Positions 36,001-48,925 of a stretch of DNA of 64,000 bases are shown one piece after another. The translations under genes and the position numbers were made by a program. Position 1 is the first letter of the stretch, and each line of letters opens with the position of its first letter. Source of the stretch: Nectonema munidae (Eukaryota > Nematomorpha > Nectonematoida > Nectonematidae); the NCBI GenBank assembly GCA_030549495.1, contig JAUIRK010000292.1:1023161-1087160 (forward strand). The letters are read 5' to 3'. The notes beneath the pieces were generated by a model. That model searched no databases and was not told the DNA's origin. It saw only the letters and a program-made list of their open reading frames with translations.

Positions 36001-37075
36001 AAATTAATAAATTCAGAAAATTGCATGTTTTTCTTCATTTTTTTTATTTAAGTCTCTAATAATCAATTTTCATTTTATTTTACATAGCCCCTTTTCTTGG
36101 TAAAGATGCCAAACCAGAAGATAAATCCAAACCATGTAAATTTTATTTATTTCTTTTTTCTCAAATATTATTTAAGAAATTGCATGTTTTTCTTTGCATT
36201 TTTCATTCAACATTTTTTTAATAAAATTATTTTCTTAATAATCAATTTTCATTTATTTTACATAGCCCCATTACTTGATAAAGATGCCAAACCCGAAGAT
36301 AAATCCAAACCATGTAAATTTTATTTATTTATTTTTTCTCAAATATTGTTTAAAATATAGCTTAAATTTTTATTGATAAATTAATAAATTCAGAAAATTG
36401 CATGTTTTTCTTCATTTTTTTGATTTAAGTCCCTAATAATCATTTTTCATTTTATTTTACATAGCCCCTTTTCTTGGTAAAGATGCCAAACCAGAAGATA
36501 AATCCAAACCATGTAAATTTTATTTATTTCTTTTTTCTCAAATATTATTTAAGAAATTGCATGTTTTTCTTTGCATTTTTCATTCAACATTTTTTTAATA
36601 AAATTATTTTCAATCAATTTTAATTTTATTTTACATAGCCCCTTTACTTGGTAAAGATGCCAAACCAGAAGATAAATCCAAACCATGTAAATTTTATTTA
36701 TTTCTTTTTTCTCAAATATTATTTAAGATATAGCTTAAATTTTTATTGATAAATTAATAAATTCAGAAAATTGCATGTTTTTTTGGCATTTCATTCAACA
36801 TTTTTTGATTTAAGTCCCTAATAATCAATTTTCATTTTATCTTACATAGCCTCTTTACTTGGTAAAGATGCCAAACCAGAAGATAAATCCAAACCATGTA
36901 AATTTTATTTATTTCTTTTTTCTCAAATATTATTTAAGAAATTGCATGTTTTTCTTTGCATTTTTCATTCAACATTTTTTTAATAAAATTATTTTCTTAA
37001 TAATCAATTTTCATTTATTTTACATAGCCCCATTACTTGGTAAAGATGCCAAACCCGAAGATAAACCCAAACCAT
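33012..37075 (+). CDS. Array exons, segment 3 (22 exons of 48 nt)
   Basis: Exon starts: 33012, 33190, 33388, 33567, 33765, 33964, 34162, 34361, 34539, 34738, 34937, 35136, 35314, 35512, 35690, 35889, 36088, 36266, 36465, 36639, 36850, 37028. The spacing pattern from 33012 follows the nine-exon unit of segment 2 with one extra copy inserted. Variants: SPFLGKD (TTT codon) at 36088 and 36465, SPLLDKD at 36266, KSED in place of KPED at 34539 with GKE. The exon at 37028 reads DKPKP (CCC for TCC), a form that becomes common further right. Confidence 0.85.
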
Positions 37076-37226
37076 GTAAATTTTATTTATTTTTTTTTTC
37101 TCTAATATTATTTAAGATATAGCTTAAATTTTTATTGATAAATTAATACATTCAGAAAATTGCATGTTTTTCTTCATTTTTTTGATTTAAGTCCCTAATA
37201 ATCAATTTTCATTTTATTTTACATAG

Positions 37227-40200
37227 CCCCTTTACTTGGTAAAGATGCCAAACCAGAAGATAAATCCAAACCATGTAAATTTTATTTATTTCTTTTTTCT
37301 CAAATATTATTTAAGAAATTGCATGTTTTTCTTTGCATTTTTCATTCAACATTTTTTTAATAAAATTATTTTCTTAATAATCAATTTTCATTTATTTTAC
37401 ATAGCCCCATTACTTGGTAAAGATGCCAAACCCGAAGATAAACCCAAACCATGTAAATTTTATTTATTTATTTTTCTCTAATATTATTTAAGATATAGCT
37501 TAAATTTTTATTGATAAATTAATACATTCAGAAAATTGCATGTTTTTCTTCATTTTTTTGATTTAAGTCCCTAATAATCAATTTTCATTTTTTTTTACAT
37601 AGCCCCTTTACTTGGTAAAGATGCCAAACCAGAAGATAAATCCAAACCATGTAAATTTTATTTATTTCTTTTTTCTCTAATATTATTTAAAATATAGCTT
37701 AAATTTTTATTGATAAATTAATAAATTCAGAAAATTGCATGTTTTTCTTCATTTTTTTTATTTAAGTCCCTAATAATCAATTTTGATTTTATTTTACATA
37801 GCCCCTTTACTTGGTAAAGATGCCAAACCAGAAGATAAATCCAAACCATGTAAATTTTATTTATTTCTTTTTTCTCAAATATTATTTAAGAAATTGCATG
37901 TTTTTCTTTGCATTTTCCATTAAACATTTTTTTAATAAAATTATTTACTTAATAATCAATTTCATTTTATTTTACATAGCCCCTTTACTTGGTAAAGATG
38001 CCAAACCAGAAGATAAATCCAAACCATGTAAATTATCTTTATTTCTTTTTCTCAAATATTATTTAAGAAATTGCATGTTTTTCTTTGCATTTTCCATTCA
38101 ACATTTTTTTAATAAAATTATTTACTTAATAATCAATTTCATTTTATTTTACATAGCCCCTTTACTTAGTAAAGATGCCAAACCAGAAGATAAATCCAAA
38201 CCATGTAAATTTTATTTATTTCTTTTTCTCTAATATTATTTAAGATATAGCTTAAATTTTTATTGATAAATTAATAAATTCAGAAAATTGCATGTTTTTC
38301 TTCATTTTTTTCATTTAAGTCCCTAATAATCAATTTTCATTTTATTTTACATAGCCCCTTTACTTGGTAAAGATGCCAAACCAGAAGATAAATCCAAACC
38401 ATGTAAATTTTATTTATTTCTTTTTTCTCTAATATTATTCAAGATATAGCTTAAATTTTTATTGATAAATTAAACCAGAAGATATATCCAAACCATGTAA
38501 ATTTTATTTATTTCTTTTTTCTCAAATATTATTTAAGAAATTGCATGTTTTTCTTTGCATTTTTCATTCAACATTTTTTTAATAAAATTATTTTCTTAAT
38601 AATCAATTTTCATTTATTTTACATAGCCCCATTGCTTGGTAAAGATGCCAAACCCGAAGATATATCCAAACCATGTAAATTTTATTTATTTCTTTTTTCT
38701 CAAATATTATTTAAGAAATTGCATGTTTTTCTTTGAATTTTCCATTCAACATTTTTTTAATAAAATTATTTACTTAATAATCAATTTCATTTTATTTTAC
38801 ATAGCCCCTTTACTTGGTAAAGATGCCAAACCAGAAGATAAATCCAAACCATGTAAATTTTATTTATTTCTTTTTCTCTAATATTATTTAAGATATAGCT
38901 TAAATTTTTATTGATAAAATAATAAATTCAGAAAATTGCATGTTTTTCTTCATTTTTTTTATTTAAGTCCCTAATAATCAATTTTCATTTTATTTTACAT
39001 AGCCCCATTGCTTGGTAAAGATGCCAAACCCGAAGATAAATGCAAACCATGTAAATTTTATTTATTTCTTTTTTCTCTAATATTATTTAAGATATAGCTT
39101 AAATTTTTATTGATAAATTAATAAATTCAGAAAATTGCATGTTTTTTTTTGCATTTCATTCAATATTTTTTTGATTTAAGTCCCTAATAATCAATTTTCA
39201 TTTTATTTTACATAGCCCCTTTACTTGGTAAAGATGCCAAACCAGAAGATAAATCCAAACCATGTAAATTTTATTTATTTCTTTTTTCTCTAATATTATT
39301 TAAGAAATTGCATGTTTTTCTTTGCATTTTTCATTCAACATTTTTTTAATAAAATTATTTTCTTAATAATCAATTTTCATTTATTTTACATAGCCCCATT
39401 GCTTGGTAAAGATGCCAAACCCGAAGATAAATCCAAACCATGTAAATTTTATTTATTTCATTTTTCTCTGATATTATTTAAGATATAGCTTAAATTTTTA
39501 TTGATAAATTAATAAATTCAGAAAATTGCATGTTTTTTTTTTGCATTTCATTCAATATTTTTTTGATTTAAGTCCCTAATAACCAATTTTGATTTTATTT
39601 TACATAGCCCCTTTACTTGGTAAAGATGCCAAACCAGAAGATAAATCCAAACCATGTAAATTGAATTTTTTTCTTTTTCTCCAATATTATTTAAGAAATA
39701 GCATGTTTTTCTTTGCATTTTTCATTCAACATTTTTTTAATAAAATTATTTACTTAATAATCAATTTCATTTTATTTTACATAGCCCCATTACTTGGTAA
39801 AGATGCCAAACCAGAAGATAAATCCAAACCATGTAAATTATCTTTATTTATTTTTCTCAAATATTATTTAAGAAATTGCATGTTTTTCTTTGCATTTTCC
39901 ATTCAACATTTTTTTAATAAAATTATTTACTTAATAATCAATTTCATTTTATTTTACATAGCCCCTTTACTTGGTAAAGATGCCAAACCAGAAGATAAAT
40001 CCAAACCATGTAAATTTTATTTATTTCTTTTTCTCTAATATTATTTAAGATATAGCTTAAATTTTTATTGATAAATTAATAAATTCAGAAAATTGCATGT
40101 TTTTCTTCATTTTTTTTATTTAAGTCCCTAATAATCAATTTTCATTTTATTTTACATAGCCCCTTTACTTGGTAAAGATGCCAAACCAGAAGATAAATCC

Positions 40201-43200
40201 AAACCATGTAAATTTAATTTTTTTCTTTTTCTCAAATATTATTTAAAGAAATTGCATGTTTTTCTTTGCATTTTTCATTCATCATTTTTTTAATAAAATT
40301 ATTTTCTTAATAATCAATTTTCATTTATTTTACATAGCCCCATTGCTTGGTAAAGATGCCAAACCCGAAGATAAATCCAAACCATGTAAATTTTATTAAT
40401 TCCTTTTTTCTCTAATATTATTTAAGATATAGCTTAAATTTTTATTGATAAATTAATAAATTCAGAAAATTGCATGTTTTTTTGCATTTCATTCAATATT
40501 TTTTGATTTAAGTCCCTAATAATCAATTTCATTTTATTTTACATAGCCCCTTTTCTTGGTAAAGATGCCAAACCAGAAGATAAATCCAAACCATGTAAAT
40601 TTTATTTATTTCTTTTTTCTCAAATATTATTTAAGAAATTGCATGTTTTTCTTTGCATTTTTCATTCAACATTTTTTTAATAAAATTATTTTCTTAATAA
40701 TCAATTTTCATTAATTTTACATAGCCCCATTACTTGATAAAGATGCCAAACCCGAAGATAAATCCAAACCATGTAAATTTTATTTATTTATTTTTTCTCA
40801 AATATTATTTAAAATATAGCTTAAATTTTTATTGATAAATTAATAAATTCAGAAAATTGCATGTTTTTCTTCATTTTTTTGATTTAAGTCCCTAATAATC
40901 ATTTTTCATTTTATTTTACATAGCCCCTTTACTTGGTAAAGATGCCAAACCAGAAGATAAATCCAAACCATGTAAATTTTATTTATTTCTTTTTTCTCAA
41001 ATATTATTTAAGAAATTGCATGTTTTTCTTTGCATTTTTCATTCAACATTTTTTTAATAAAATTATTTTCAATCAATTTTAATTTTATTTTACATAGCCC
41101 CTTTACTTGGTAAAGATGCCAAACCAGAAGATAAATCCAAACCATGTAAATTTTATTTATTTCTTTTTTCTCTAATATTATTTAAGATATAGCTTAAATT
41201 TTTATTGATAAATTAATAAATTCAGAAAATTGCAGTTTTTTTTTGCATTTCATTCAATATTTTTTTGATTTAAGTCCCTAATAATCAATTTTGATTTTAT
41301 TTTACATAGCCCCTTTACTTGGTAAAGATGCCAAACCAGAAGATAAATCTAAACCATGTAAATTTTATTTATTTCTTTTTTCTCTAATATTATTAAAGAT
41401 ATAGCTTAAATTTTTATTGATAAATTAATAAATTCAGAAAATTGCATGTTTTTTTTTTGCATTTCATTCAATATTTTTTTGATTTAAGTCCCTAATAATC
41501 AATTTTCATTTTATTTTACATAGCCCCTTTACTTGGTAAAGATGCCAAACCAGAAGATAAATCCAAACCATGTAAATTTTATTTATTTCTTTTTTCTCAA
41601 ATATTATTTAAGAAATTGCATGTTTTTCTTTGCATTTTTCATTCAACATTTTTTTAATAAAATTATTTACTTAATAATCAATTTCATTTTATTTTACATA
41701 GCCCCATTACTTGGTAAAGATGCCAAACCAGAAGATAAATCCAAACCATGTAAATTATCTTTATTTATTTTTCTCAAATATTATTTAAGAAATTGCATGT
41801 TTTTCTTTGCATTTTCCATTCAACATTTTTTTAATAAAATTATTTACTTAATAATCAATTTCATTTTATTTTACATAGCCCCTTTACTTGGTAAAGATGC
41901 CAAACCAGAAGATAAATCCAAACCATGTAAATTTTATTTATTTCTTTTTCTCTAATATTATTTAAGATATAGCTTAAATTTTTATTGAAAAATTAATAAA
42001 TTCAGAAAATTGCATGTTTTTCTTCATTTTTTTTATTTAAGTCCCTAATAATCAATTTTCATTTTATTTTACATAGCCCCTTTACTTGGTGAAGATGCCA
42101 AACCAGAAGATAAATCCAAACCATGTAAATTTAATTTTTTTCTTTTTCTCAAATATTATTTAAAGAAATTGCATGTTTTTCTTTGCATTTTTCATTCATC
42201 ATTTTTTTAATAAAATTATTTTCTTAATAATCAATTTTCATTTATTTTACATAGCCCCATTGCTTGGTAAAGATGCCAAACCCGAAGATAAATCCAAACC
42301 ATGTAAATTTTCTTTATTTTTTTTTCTCTAATATTATTTAAGATATAGCTTAAATTTTTATTGATAAATTAATACATTCAGAAAATTGCATGTTTTTCTT
42401 CATTTTTTTGATTTAAGTCCCTAATCATCAATTTTCATTTTATTTTACATAGCCCCTTTACTTGGTAAAGATGCCAAACCAGAAGATAAATCCAAACCAT
42501 GTAAATTTTATTTATTTCTTTTTTCTCTAATATTATTCAAGATATAGCTTAAATTTTTATTGATAAATTAATAAATTCAGAAAATTGCATGTTTTTTTGC
42601 ATTTCATTCAATATTTTTTGATTTAAGTCCCTAATAATCAATTTTGATTTTATTTTACATAGCCCCTTTACTTGGTAAAGATGCCAAACCAGAAGATAAA
42701 TCCAAACCATGTAAATTTAATTTTTTTCTTTTTTTCAAATATTATTTAAGATATAGCTTAAATTTTTATTGATAAATTAATAAATTCAGAAAATTGCATG
42801 TTTTTTTTGCATTTCATTCAACATTTTTTTGATTTAAGTCCCTAATAATCAATTTTCATTTTATCTTACATAGCCTCTTTACTTGGTAAAGATGCCAAAC
42901 CAGAAGATAAATCCAAACCATGTAAATTTTATTTATTTCTTTTTTCTCAAATATTATTTAAGAAATTGCATGTTTTTCTTTGCATTTTTCATTCAACATT
43001 TTTTTAATAAAATTATTTACTTAATAATCAATTTCATTTTATTTTACATAGCCCCATTACTTGGTAAAGATGCCAAACCAGAAGATAAATCCAAACCATG
43101 TAAATTTTATTATATATCTTTTTCTCTAATATTATTTAAGATATAGCTTAAATTTTTATTGATAAATTAATAAATTCAGAAAATTGCATGTTTTTTTGCA

Positions 43201-43309
43201 TTTCATTCAATATTTTTTGATTTAAGTCCCTAATAATCAATTTTCATTTTATCTTACATAGCCCCTTTACTTGGTAAAGATGCCAAACCAGAAGATAAAT
43301 CCAAACCAT
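37227..43309 (+). CDS. Array exons, segment 4 (33-copy higher-order block, first copy)
   Basis: Exon starts: 37227, 37405, 37603, 37802, 37980, 38157, 38355, then a truncated copy at 38472, then 38627, 38805, 39003, 39216, 39394, 39608, 39785, 39962, 40160, 40338, 40547, 40725, 40924, 41098, 41310, 41524, 41702, 41879, 42077, 42255, 42453, 42663, 42874, 43052, 43262. Every member has a partner about 11.70 kb to the right. Variants: SPLLSKD at 38157, KCKP at 39003, SPLLGED at 42077, SPFLGKD at 40547, DISKP at 38627. Several short introns here are exactly 129 nt and open in frame (after 37980, 39785 and 41702). Confidence 0.85.
38472..38496 (+). pseudogene. Truncated array exon without acceptor
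   Basis: The long-class intron runs directly into the last 24 or so bases of an exon (aaccagaagatatatccaaa...cat) followed by a normal gtaaat donor. The intron's 3' half, the acceptor and the exon's 5' half are missing. It cannot be spliced in the usual way, so the exon at 38355 should join directly to 38627. The same defect recurs at 50174. Confidence 0.85.
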
Positions 43310-43439
43310 GTAAATTTTATTTATTTCTTTTTTCTCAAATATTATTTAAGAAATTGCATGTTTTTCTTTGCATTTTTCATTCAACATTTTTTTAATAAAA
43401 TTATTTTCTTAATAATCAATTTTCATTTATTTTACATAG

Positions 43440-46400
43440 CCCCATTACTTGGTAAAGATGCCAAACCCGAAGATAAACCCAAACCATGTAAATTTTATTT
43501 ATTTCTTTTTCTCTAATATTATTTAAGATATAGCTTAAATTTTTATTGATAAATTAATACATTCAGAAAATTGCATGTTTTTCTTCATTTTTTTGATTTA
43601 AGTCCCTAATAATCAATTTTCATTTTATTTTACATAGCCCCTTTACTTGGTAAAGATGCCAAACCAGAAGATAAATCCAAACCATGTAAATTTTATTTAT
43701 TTCTTTTTTCTCAAATATTATTCAAGATATAGCTTAAATTTTTATTGATAAATTAATAAATTCAGAAAATTGCATGTTTTTTTGAATTCATTCAATATTT
43801 TTTGATTTAAGTCCCTAATAATCAATTTTGATTTTATTTTACATAGCCCCTTTACTTGGTAAAGATGCCAAACCAGAAGATAAATCCAAACCATGTAAAT
43901 TTTATTTATTTCTTTTTTCTCTAATATTATTTAAGATATAGCTTAAATTTTTATTGATAAATTAATACATTCAGAAAATTGCATGTTTTTTTTTGCATTT
44001 CATTCAACATTTTTTTGATTTAAGTCCCTAATAATCAATTTTCATTTTATCTTACATAGCCTCTTTACTTGGTAAAGATGCCAAACCAGAAGATAAATCC
44101 AAACCATGTAAATTTTATTTATTTCTTTTTTCTCAAATATTATTTAAGAAATTGCATGTTTTTCTTTGCATTTTTCATTCAACATTTTTTTAATAAAATT
44201 ATTTTCTTAATAATCAATTTTCATTTATTTTACATAGCCCCATTACTTGGTAAAGATGCCAAACCCGAAGATAAACCCAAACCATGTAAATTTTATTTAT
44301 TTTTTTTTCTCTAATATTATTTAAGATATAGCTTAAATTTTTATTGATAAATTAATACATTCAGAAAATTGCATGTTTTTCTTCATTTTTTTGATTTAAG
44401 TCCCTAATAATCAATTTTCATTTTATTTTACATAGCCCCTTTACTTGGTAAAGATGCCAAACCAGAAGATAAATCCAAACCATGTAAATTTTATTTATTT
44501 CTTTTTTCTCAAATATTATTTAAGAAATTGCATGTTTTTCTTTGCATTTTTCATTCAACATTTTTTTAATAAAATTATTTTCTTAATAATCAATTTTCAT
44601 TTATTTTACATAGCCCCATTACTTGGTAAAGATGCCAAACCCGAAGATAAACCCAAACCATGTAAATTTTATTTATTTATTTTTCTCTAATATTATTTAA
44701 GATATAGCTTAAATTTTTATTGATAAATTAATACATTCAGAAAATTGCATGTTTTTCTTCATTTTTTTGATTTAAGTCCCTAATAATCAATTTTCATTTT
44801 TTTTTACATAGCCCCTTTACTTGGTAAAGATGCCAAACCAGAAGATAAATCCAAACCATGTAAATTTTATTTATTTCTTTTTTCTCTAATATTATTTAAA
44901 ATATAGCTTAAATTTTTATTGATAAATTAATAAATTCAGAAAATTGCATGTTTTTCTTCATTTTTTTTATTTAAGTCCCTAATAATCAATTTTGATTTTA
45001 TTTTACATAGCCCCTTTACTTGGTAAAGATGCCAAACCAGAAGATAAATCCAAACCATGTAAATTTTATTTATTTCTTTTTTCTCAAATATTATTTAAGA
45101 AATTGCATGTTTTTCTTTGCATTTTCCATTAAACATTTTTTTAATAAAATTATTTACTTAATAATCAATTTCATTTTATTTTACATAGCCCCTTTACTTG
45201 GTAAAGATGCCAAACCAGAAGATAAATCCAAACCATGTAAATTATCTTTATTTCTTTTTCTCAAATATTATTTAAGAAATTGCATGTTTTTCTTTGCATT
45301 TTCCATTCAACATTTTTTTAATAAAATTATTTACTTAATAATCAATTTCATTTTATTTTACATAGCCCCTTTACTTAGTAAAGATGCCAAACCAGAAGAT
45401 AAATCCAAACCATGTAAATTTTATTTATTTCTTTTTCTCTAATATTATTTAAGATATAGCTTAAATTTTTATTGATAAATTAATAAATTCAGAAAATTGC
45501 ATGTTTTTCTTCATTTTTTTCATTTAAGTCCCTAATAATCAATTTTCATTTTATTTTACATAGCCCCTTTACTTGGTAAAGATGCCAAACCAGAAGATAA
45601 ATCCAAACCATGTAAATTTAATTTTTTTCTTTTTTTCAAATATTATTTAAGATATAGCTTAAATTTTTATTGATAAATTAATAAATTCAGAAAATTGCAT
45701 GTTTTTTTTGCATTTCATTCAACATTTTTTTGATTTAAGTCCCTAATAATCAATTTTCATTTTATCTTACATAGCCTCTTTACTTGGTAAAGATGCCAAA
45801 CCAGAAGATAAATCCAAACCATGTAAATTTTATTTATTTCTTTTTTCTCAAATATTATTTAAGAAATTGCATGTTTTTCTTTGCATTTTTCATTCAACAT
45901 TTTTTTAATAAAATTATTTACTTAATAATCAATTTCATTTTATTTTACATAGCCCCATTACTTGGTAAAGATGCCAAACCAGAAGATAAATCCAAACCAT
46001 GTAAATTTTATTAATTTCTTTTTTCTCTAATATTATTTAAGATATAGCTTAAATTTTTATTGATAAATTAATAAATTCAGAAAATTGCATGTTTTTTTGC
46101 ATTTCATTCAATATTTTTTGATTTAAGTCCCTAATAATCAATTTTCATTTTATTTTACATAGCCTCTTTACTTGGTAAAGATGCCAAACCAGAAGATAAA
46201 TCCAAACCATGTAAATTTTATTTATTTCTTTTTTCTCAAATATTATTTAAGAAATTGCATGTTTTTCTTTGCATTTTTCATTCAACATTTTTTTAATAAA
46301 ATTATTTTCTTAATAATCAATTTTCATTTATTTTACATAGCCCCATTACTTGGTAAAGATGCCAAACCCGAAGATAAACCCAAACCATGTAAATTTTATT

Positions 46401-48775
46401 TATTTCTTTTTCTCTAATATTATTTAAGATATAGCTTAAATTTTTATTGATAAATTAATACATTCAGAAAATTGCATGTTTTTCTTCATTTTTTTGATTT
46501 AAGTCCCTAATAATCAATTTTCATTTTTTTTTACATAGCCCCTTTACTTGGTAAAGATGCCAAACCAGAAGATAAATCCAAACCATGTAAATTTTATTTA
46601 TTTCTTTTTTCTCTAATATTATTCAAGATATAGCTTAAATTTTTATTGATAAATTAATAAATTCAGAAAATTGCATGTTTTTTTGCATTTCATTCAATAT
46701 TTTTTGATTTAAGTCCCTAATAATCAATTTTGATTTTATTTTACATAGCCCCTTTACTTGGTAAAGATGCCAAACCAGAAGATAAATCCAAACCATGTAA
46801 ATTTTATTTATTTCTTTTTTCTCTAATATTATTTAAGATATAGCTTAAATTTTTATTGATAAATTAATAAATTCAGAAAATTGCATGTTTTTTTTTGCAT
46901 TTCATTCAACATTTTTTGATTTAAGTCCCTAATAATCAATTTTCATTTTATTTTACATAGCCCCTTTACTTGGTAAAGATGCCAAACCAGAAGATAAATC
47001 CAAACCATGTAAATTTTATTTATTTCTTTTTTCTCAAATATTATTTAAGAAATTGCATGTTTTTCTTTGCATTTTTCATTCAACATTTTTTTAATAAAAT
47101 TATTTTCTTAATAATCAATTTTCATTTATTTTACATAGCCCCATTACTTGGTAAAGATGCCAAACCCGAAGATAAACCCAAACCATGTAAATTTTATTTA
47201 TTTTTTTTCTCTAATATTATTTAAGATATAGCTTAAATTTTTATTGATAAATTAATACATTCAGAAAATTGCATGTTTTTCTTCATTTTTTTGATTTAAG
47301 TCCCTAATCATCAATTTTCATTTTATTTTACATAGCCCCTTTACTTGGTAAAGATGCCAAACCAGAAGATAAATCCAAACCATGTAAATTTTATTTATTT
47401 CTTTTTTCTCTAATATTATTTAAGATATAGCTTAAATTTTTATTGATAAATTAATAAATTCAGAAAATTGCATGTTTTTTTGCATTTCATTCAATATTTT
47501 TTGATTTAAGTCCCTAATAATCAATTTTGATTTTATTTTACATAGCCCCTTTACTTGGTAAAGATGCCAAACCAGAAGATAAATCCAAACCATGTAAATT
47601 TTATTTATTTCTTTTTTCTCTAATATTATTTAAGATATAGCTTAAATTTTTATTGATAAATTAATAAATTCAGAAAATTGCATGTTTTTTTGCATTTCAT
47701 TCAATATTTTTTGATTTAAGTCCCTAATAATCAATTTTCATTTTATTTTACATAGCCTCTTTACTTGGTAAAGATGCCAAACCAGAAGATAAATCCAAAC
47801 CATGTAAATTTTATTTATTTCTTTTTTCTCAAATATTATTTAAGAAATTGCATGTTTTTCTTTGCATTTTTCATTCAACATTTTTTTAATAAAATTATTT
47901 TCTTAATAATCAATTTTCATTTATTTTACATAGCCCCATTACTTGGTAAAGATGCCAAACCCGAAGATAAACCCAAACCATGTAAATTTTATTTATTTCT
48001 TTTTTCTCTAATATTATTTAAGATATAGCTTAAATTTTTATTGATAAATTAATACATTCAGAAAATTGCATGTTTTTCTTCATTTTTTTGATTTAAGTCC
48101 CTAATCATCAATTTCCATTTTATTTTACATAGCCCCTTTACTTGGTAAAGATGCCAAACCAGAAGATAAATCCAAACCATGTAAATTTTATTTATTTCTT
48201 TTTTCTCTAATATTATTTAAGATATAGCTTAAATTTTTATTGATAAATTAATAAATTCAGAAAATTGCATGTTTTTTTGTTTCATTCAATATTTTTTGAT
48301 TTAAGTCCCTAATAATCAATTTTGATTTTATTTTACATAGCCCCTTTACTTGGTAAAGATGCCAAACCAGAAGATAAATCCAAACCATGTAAATTTTATT
48401 TATTTCTTTTTTCTCTAATATTATTTAAGATATAGCTTAAATTTTTATTGATAAATTAATAAATTCAGAAAATTGCATGTTTTTTTGCATTTCATTCAAT
48501 ATTTTTTGATTTAAGTCCCTAATAATCAATTTCATTTTATTTTACATAGCCCCTTTTCTTGGTAAAGATGCCAAACCAGAAGATAAATCCAAACCATGTA
48601 AATTTTATTTATTTCTTTTTTCTCAAATATTATTTAAGAAATTGCATGTTTTTCTTTGCATTTTTCATTCAACATTTTTTTAATAAAATTATTTTCTTAA
48701 TAATCAATTTTCATTTATTTTACATAGCCCCATTACTTGGTAAAGATGCCAAACCCGAAGATAAACCCAAACCAT
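43440..48775 (+). CDS. Array exons, segment 5 (28 exons of 48 nt)
   Basis: Exon starts: 43440, 43638, 43847, 44060, 44238, 44436, 44614, 44812, 45011, 45189, 45366, 45564, 45775, 45953, 46163, 46341, 46539, 46749, 46961, 47139, 47336, 47546, 47756, 47934, 48133, 48341, 48550, 48728. Exons 44060-45564 are colinear with 36850-38355 at an offset of 7209-7210 bp, including the SPLLSKD copy at 45366. Many exons after short introns read DKPKP here. The copy at 48550 reads SPFLGKD. Confidence 0.85.
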
Positions 48776-48925
48776 GTAAATTTTATTTATTTTTTTTTCT
48801 CTAATATAATTTAAGATATAGCTTAAATTTTTATTGATAAATTAATAAATTCAGAAAATTGCATGTTTTTCTTCATTTTTTTGATTTACGTCCCTAATAA
48901 TCAATTTTCATTTTATTTTACATAG

